Source: Choanephora cucurbitarum
Lineage: Eukaryota; Mucoromycota; Mucoromycetes; Mucorales; Choanephoraceae
Reading direction: 5' to 3'
DNA length: 19,033 nt
Assembly (NCBI GenBank): GCA_025331435.1
Contig: JAIWNI010000233.1
Coordinates: 1 to 19,033 of the forward strand
In this document: positions 17,907 through 19,033 of the stretch, one piece after another
Position numbering within the stretch: the stretch's first letter is position 1
Layout: each line of letters begins with the position of its first letter
The notes under the pieces: generated by a model
Told to the model about the DNA's origin: nothing
Database searches by the model: none
The model's input: only the letters and a program-made list of their open reading frames with translations
Program-made: the position numbers and the translations under genes

Positions 17907-19033
17907 ATGACTAAAATCTGTCCCTATTGTAATCGCGAAGGGCATTTACGCCGTAGTCACTGGAACTGTTTGGAAAGAATCGAAAGAAATCGAACAGAAG
18001 CAACTGAACAAGAACAACAACCGCAGTCCGTTGAGCAAGCTGAAGAATTCATTTTGGAGCAACCAAGATGTCAGTCGTGTGGTCGCCTTGGACACTCGAG
18101 ACGTTCTCATTGGAATTGCGGTAGCCGAGTTGAACCTGTCGAAGCTACAATAGCACCTGAAGTACAGGCTACTGAGGTAGAGCGTTTGGATGTGGGATCC
18201 ATGGACGTCGAGTGCTGTTATTGCGGTGCATTAATGTGGATGAAAGAAAAGAAAGGAAGAAGTAGCTTGAGAAATCCTCGCTTTCAAATGTGTTGCAGTG
18301 ATGGAAAAAGTGTTCGCAAGTCTTTGGATCCTCTACCTGAAGTTCTTGCTAATCTTTTGCGTGGTGATGATGAAAGAAGTAGAGAGTTTAAGCGAAACAT
18401 AAGAGCATACAACTCTGCTTTAAGCTTCACCTCTATGAATGCGAATTTGGATCATAGTCTTGCAAATTCAAGAGTAGGAGCATACACCTTCAGAATTCAT
18501 GGTAGTGTTTACCATCTTATTAGCAACAGTCTTACACCAGGCAATAACAATGATGGGCAACAACAACGTCCTCAATTTGCCCAAATCTATTTCTTTGACT
18601 CTGAGAATGAGCTTCAAAATAGAATGAATGTCGCAGCTAACTCTGAGATAAACTCTTCAACCATGCTTGCTCTTCAAGAAATGATGCACGACATCAATCC
18701 TTTTGTTGAATATTTTAAGACAATGGCTGACATTGATGCTGAGAGCCGTCAATCCAACTCTGATGCTATCAATCGGGACATCAGAATGATTTTTAGAGCT
18801 GAAAACACACCTGATTTGAGACGCTATAATGCCCCTACTGCTGCTGAAATTGGCGTTTTGATTGTTGGTGGTGATGGCGATGGTCGTCCTCAAGCTGAGC
18901 CTACTAATCGTGATATCGTCATTCGATTAAAAGGTGATGACAATGCATTGAGTCATATCAAGGAAACAAACCAATTCTACGATCCTTTGCAATATGTTCT
19001 CATGTTTCCTCAAGGTGCTCCTGGATGGTGTTG
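17907..19033 (+). CDS. Helitron replicase/helicase, N-terminal part (runs off the window)
   Basis: An open frame of 375 codons from ATG 17907 has no stop before the window end. Residues 5-21 and 55-71 are two copies of one knuckle, C-x2-C-x4-H-x4-H-x2-C, each ending RRSHWNC and spaced exactly 50 residues apart. Next comes the conserved Helitron motif CCYCGALMWMKEK (103-115) with a second Cys pair and GK (129-134). The Helitron N-domain signatures follow: IRAYNSALSFTSM, YTFRIHGSVYHLI, RPQFAQIYFFDSENEL, NPFVEYF, RRYNAPTAAEI and YDPLQYVLMFPQG. The Rep (HUH) nuclease and Pif1-like helicase domains, expected further on, lie outside the window. The enzyme would nick and roll-replicate its element in the nucleus. 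No frameshift is visible in this part, so the copy may be young. Confidence 0.93.
   Translation, partial: MTKICPYCNREGHLRRSHWNCLERIERNRTEATEQEQQPQSVEQAEEFILEQPRCQSCGRLGHSRRSHWNCGSRVEPVEATIAPEVQATEVERLDVGSMDVECCYCGALMWMKEKKGRSSLRNPRFQMCCSDGKSVRKSLDPLPEVLANLLRGDDERSREFKRNIRAYNSALSFTSMNANLDHSLANSRVGAYTFRIHGSVYHLISNSLTPGNNNDGQQQRPQFAQIYFFDSENELQNRMNVAANSEINSSTMLALQEMMHDINPFVEYFKTMADIDAESRQSNSDAINRDIRMIFRAENTPDLRRYNAPTAAEIGVLIVGGDGDGRPQAEPTNRDIVIRLKGDDNALSHIKETNQFYDPLQYVLMFPQGAPGWC

Noticed and set aside
18657..18893. Minus ORF opposite the Helitron frame
   Set aside because: The + strand Helitron frame is open and conserved throughout.
1..19033. CRISPR array, toxin-antitoxin, defence island or other prokaryotic system
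   Set aside because: No regularly spaced repeats or bacterial gene organisation. Introns, LTR elements and a Helitron show eukaryotic DNA.

Overview
The window is an AT-rich eukaryotic transposon graveyard. Short introns with GTAAGT/GTGAGT-type donors and CTAAC/CTGAC branch points, Ty3/Gypsy chromoviruses, a Tnp2-type transposase and a Helitron point to a fungus. An early-diverging one (Mucoromycota-like) is my inference from the style of these families. I see no bacterial-type operon, CRISPR array, tRNA or rRNA, and no clear host housekeeping gene.

Layout. (1) 1-5638 is an almost complete, very young Ty3/Gypsy chromovirus on the + strand. Its LTRs are identical over the 424 bp that can be compared, and one gag frame change separates it from an uninterrupted gag-pol. 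It sits inside the remains of an older minus-strand retroelement (5' LTR end, primer site and gag start, about 5639-6460). That gag start was also split by a related solo LTR (5711-6151) with a clean CTTAC target duplication. (2) 6517-7194 holds an unrecognised minus-strand spliced gene or gene fragment, visible only when short introns are removed. (3) 7280-9948 is non-coding and carries two fold-back (MITE-like) hairpins, a 43-bp inverted-repeat pair 1.2 kb apart and a cluster of intron-like signals. (4) 9949-15098 looks like one degenerate CACTA-type DNA transposon. It has imperfect terminal inverted repeats beginning CACTGTG(G/A)TTT and subterminal AAATTCTAG-type arrays. A minus-strand Tnp2-like transposase pseudogene (13395 to 10158) and a divergent + strand coiled-coil/acidic partner pseudogene (13781-14751) share one promoter region. 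The transposase is itself split by an LTR-like insertion with TTGAG duplications. (5) 15099-17613 is the gag-protease-RT part of a second, decayed Ty3/Gypsy element on the minus strand, cut off within RT at the CACTA-like terminus. (6) From 17907 to the window end is the open N-terminal part of a Helitron replicase/helicase.

The window records nested insertions of different ages: decayed Gypsy, Tnp2 and solo-LTR layers, an apparently intact Helitron frame and a near-pristine chromovirus. The features most worth a second look are the two-gene CACTA-like element, the hidden spliced gene, and the chromovirus's odd leader (no TGG primer site, 9-nt leader) and gag frame change.
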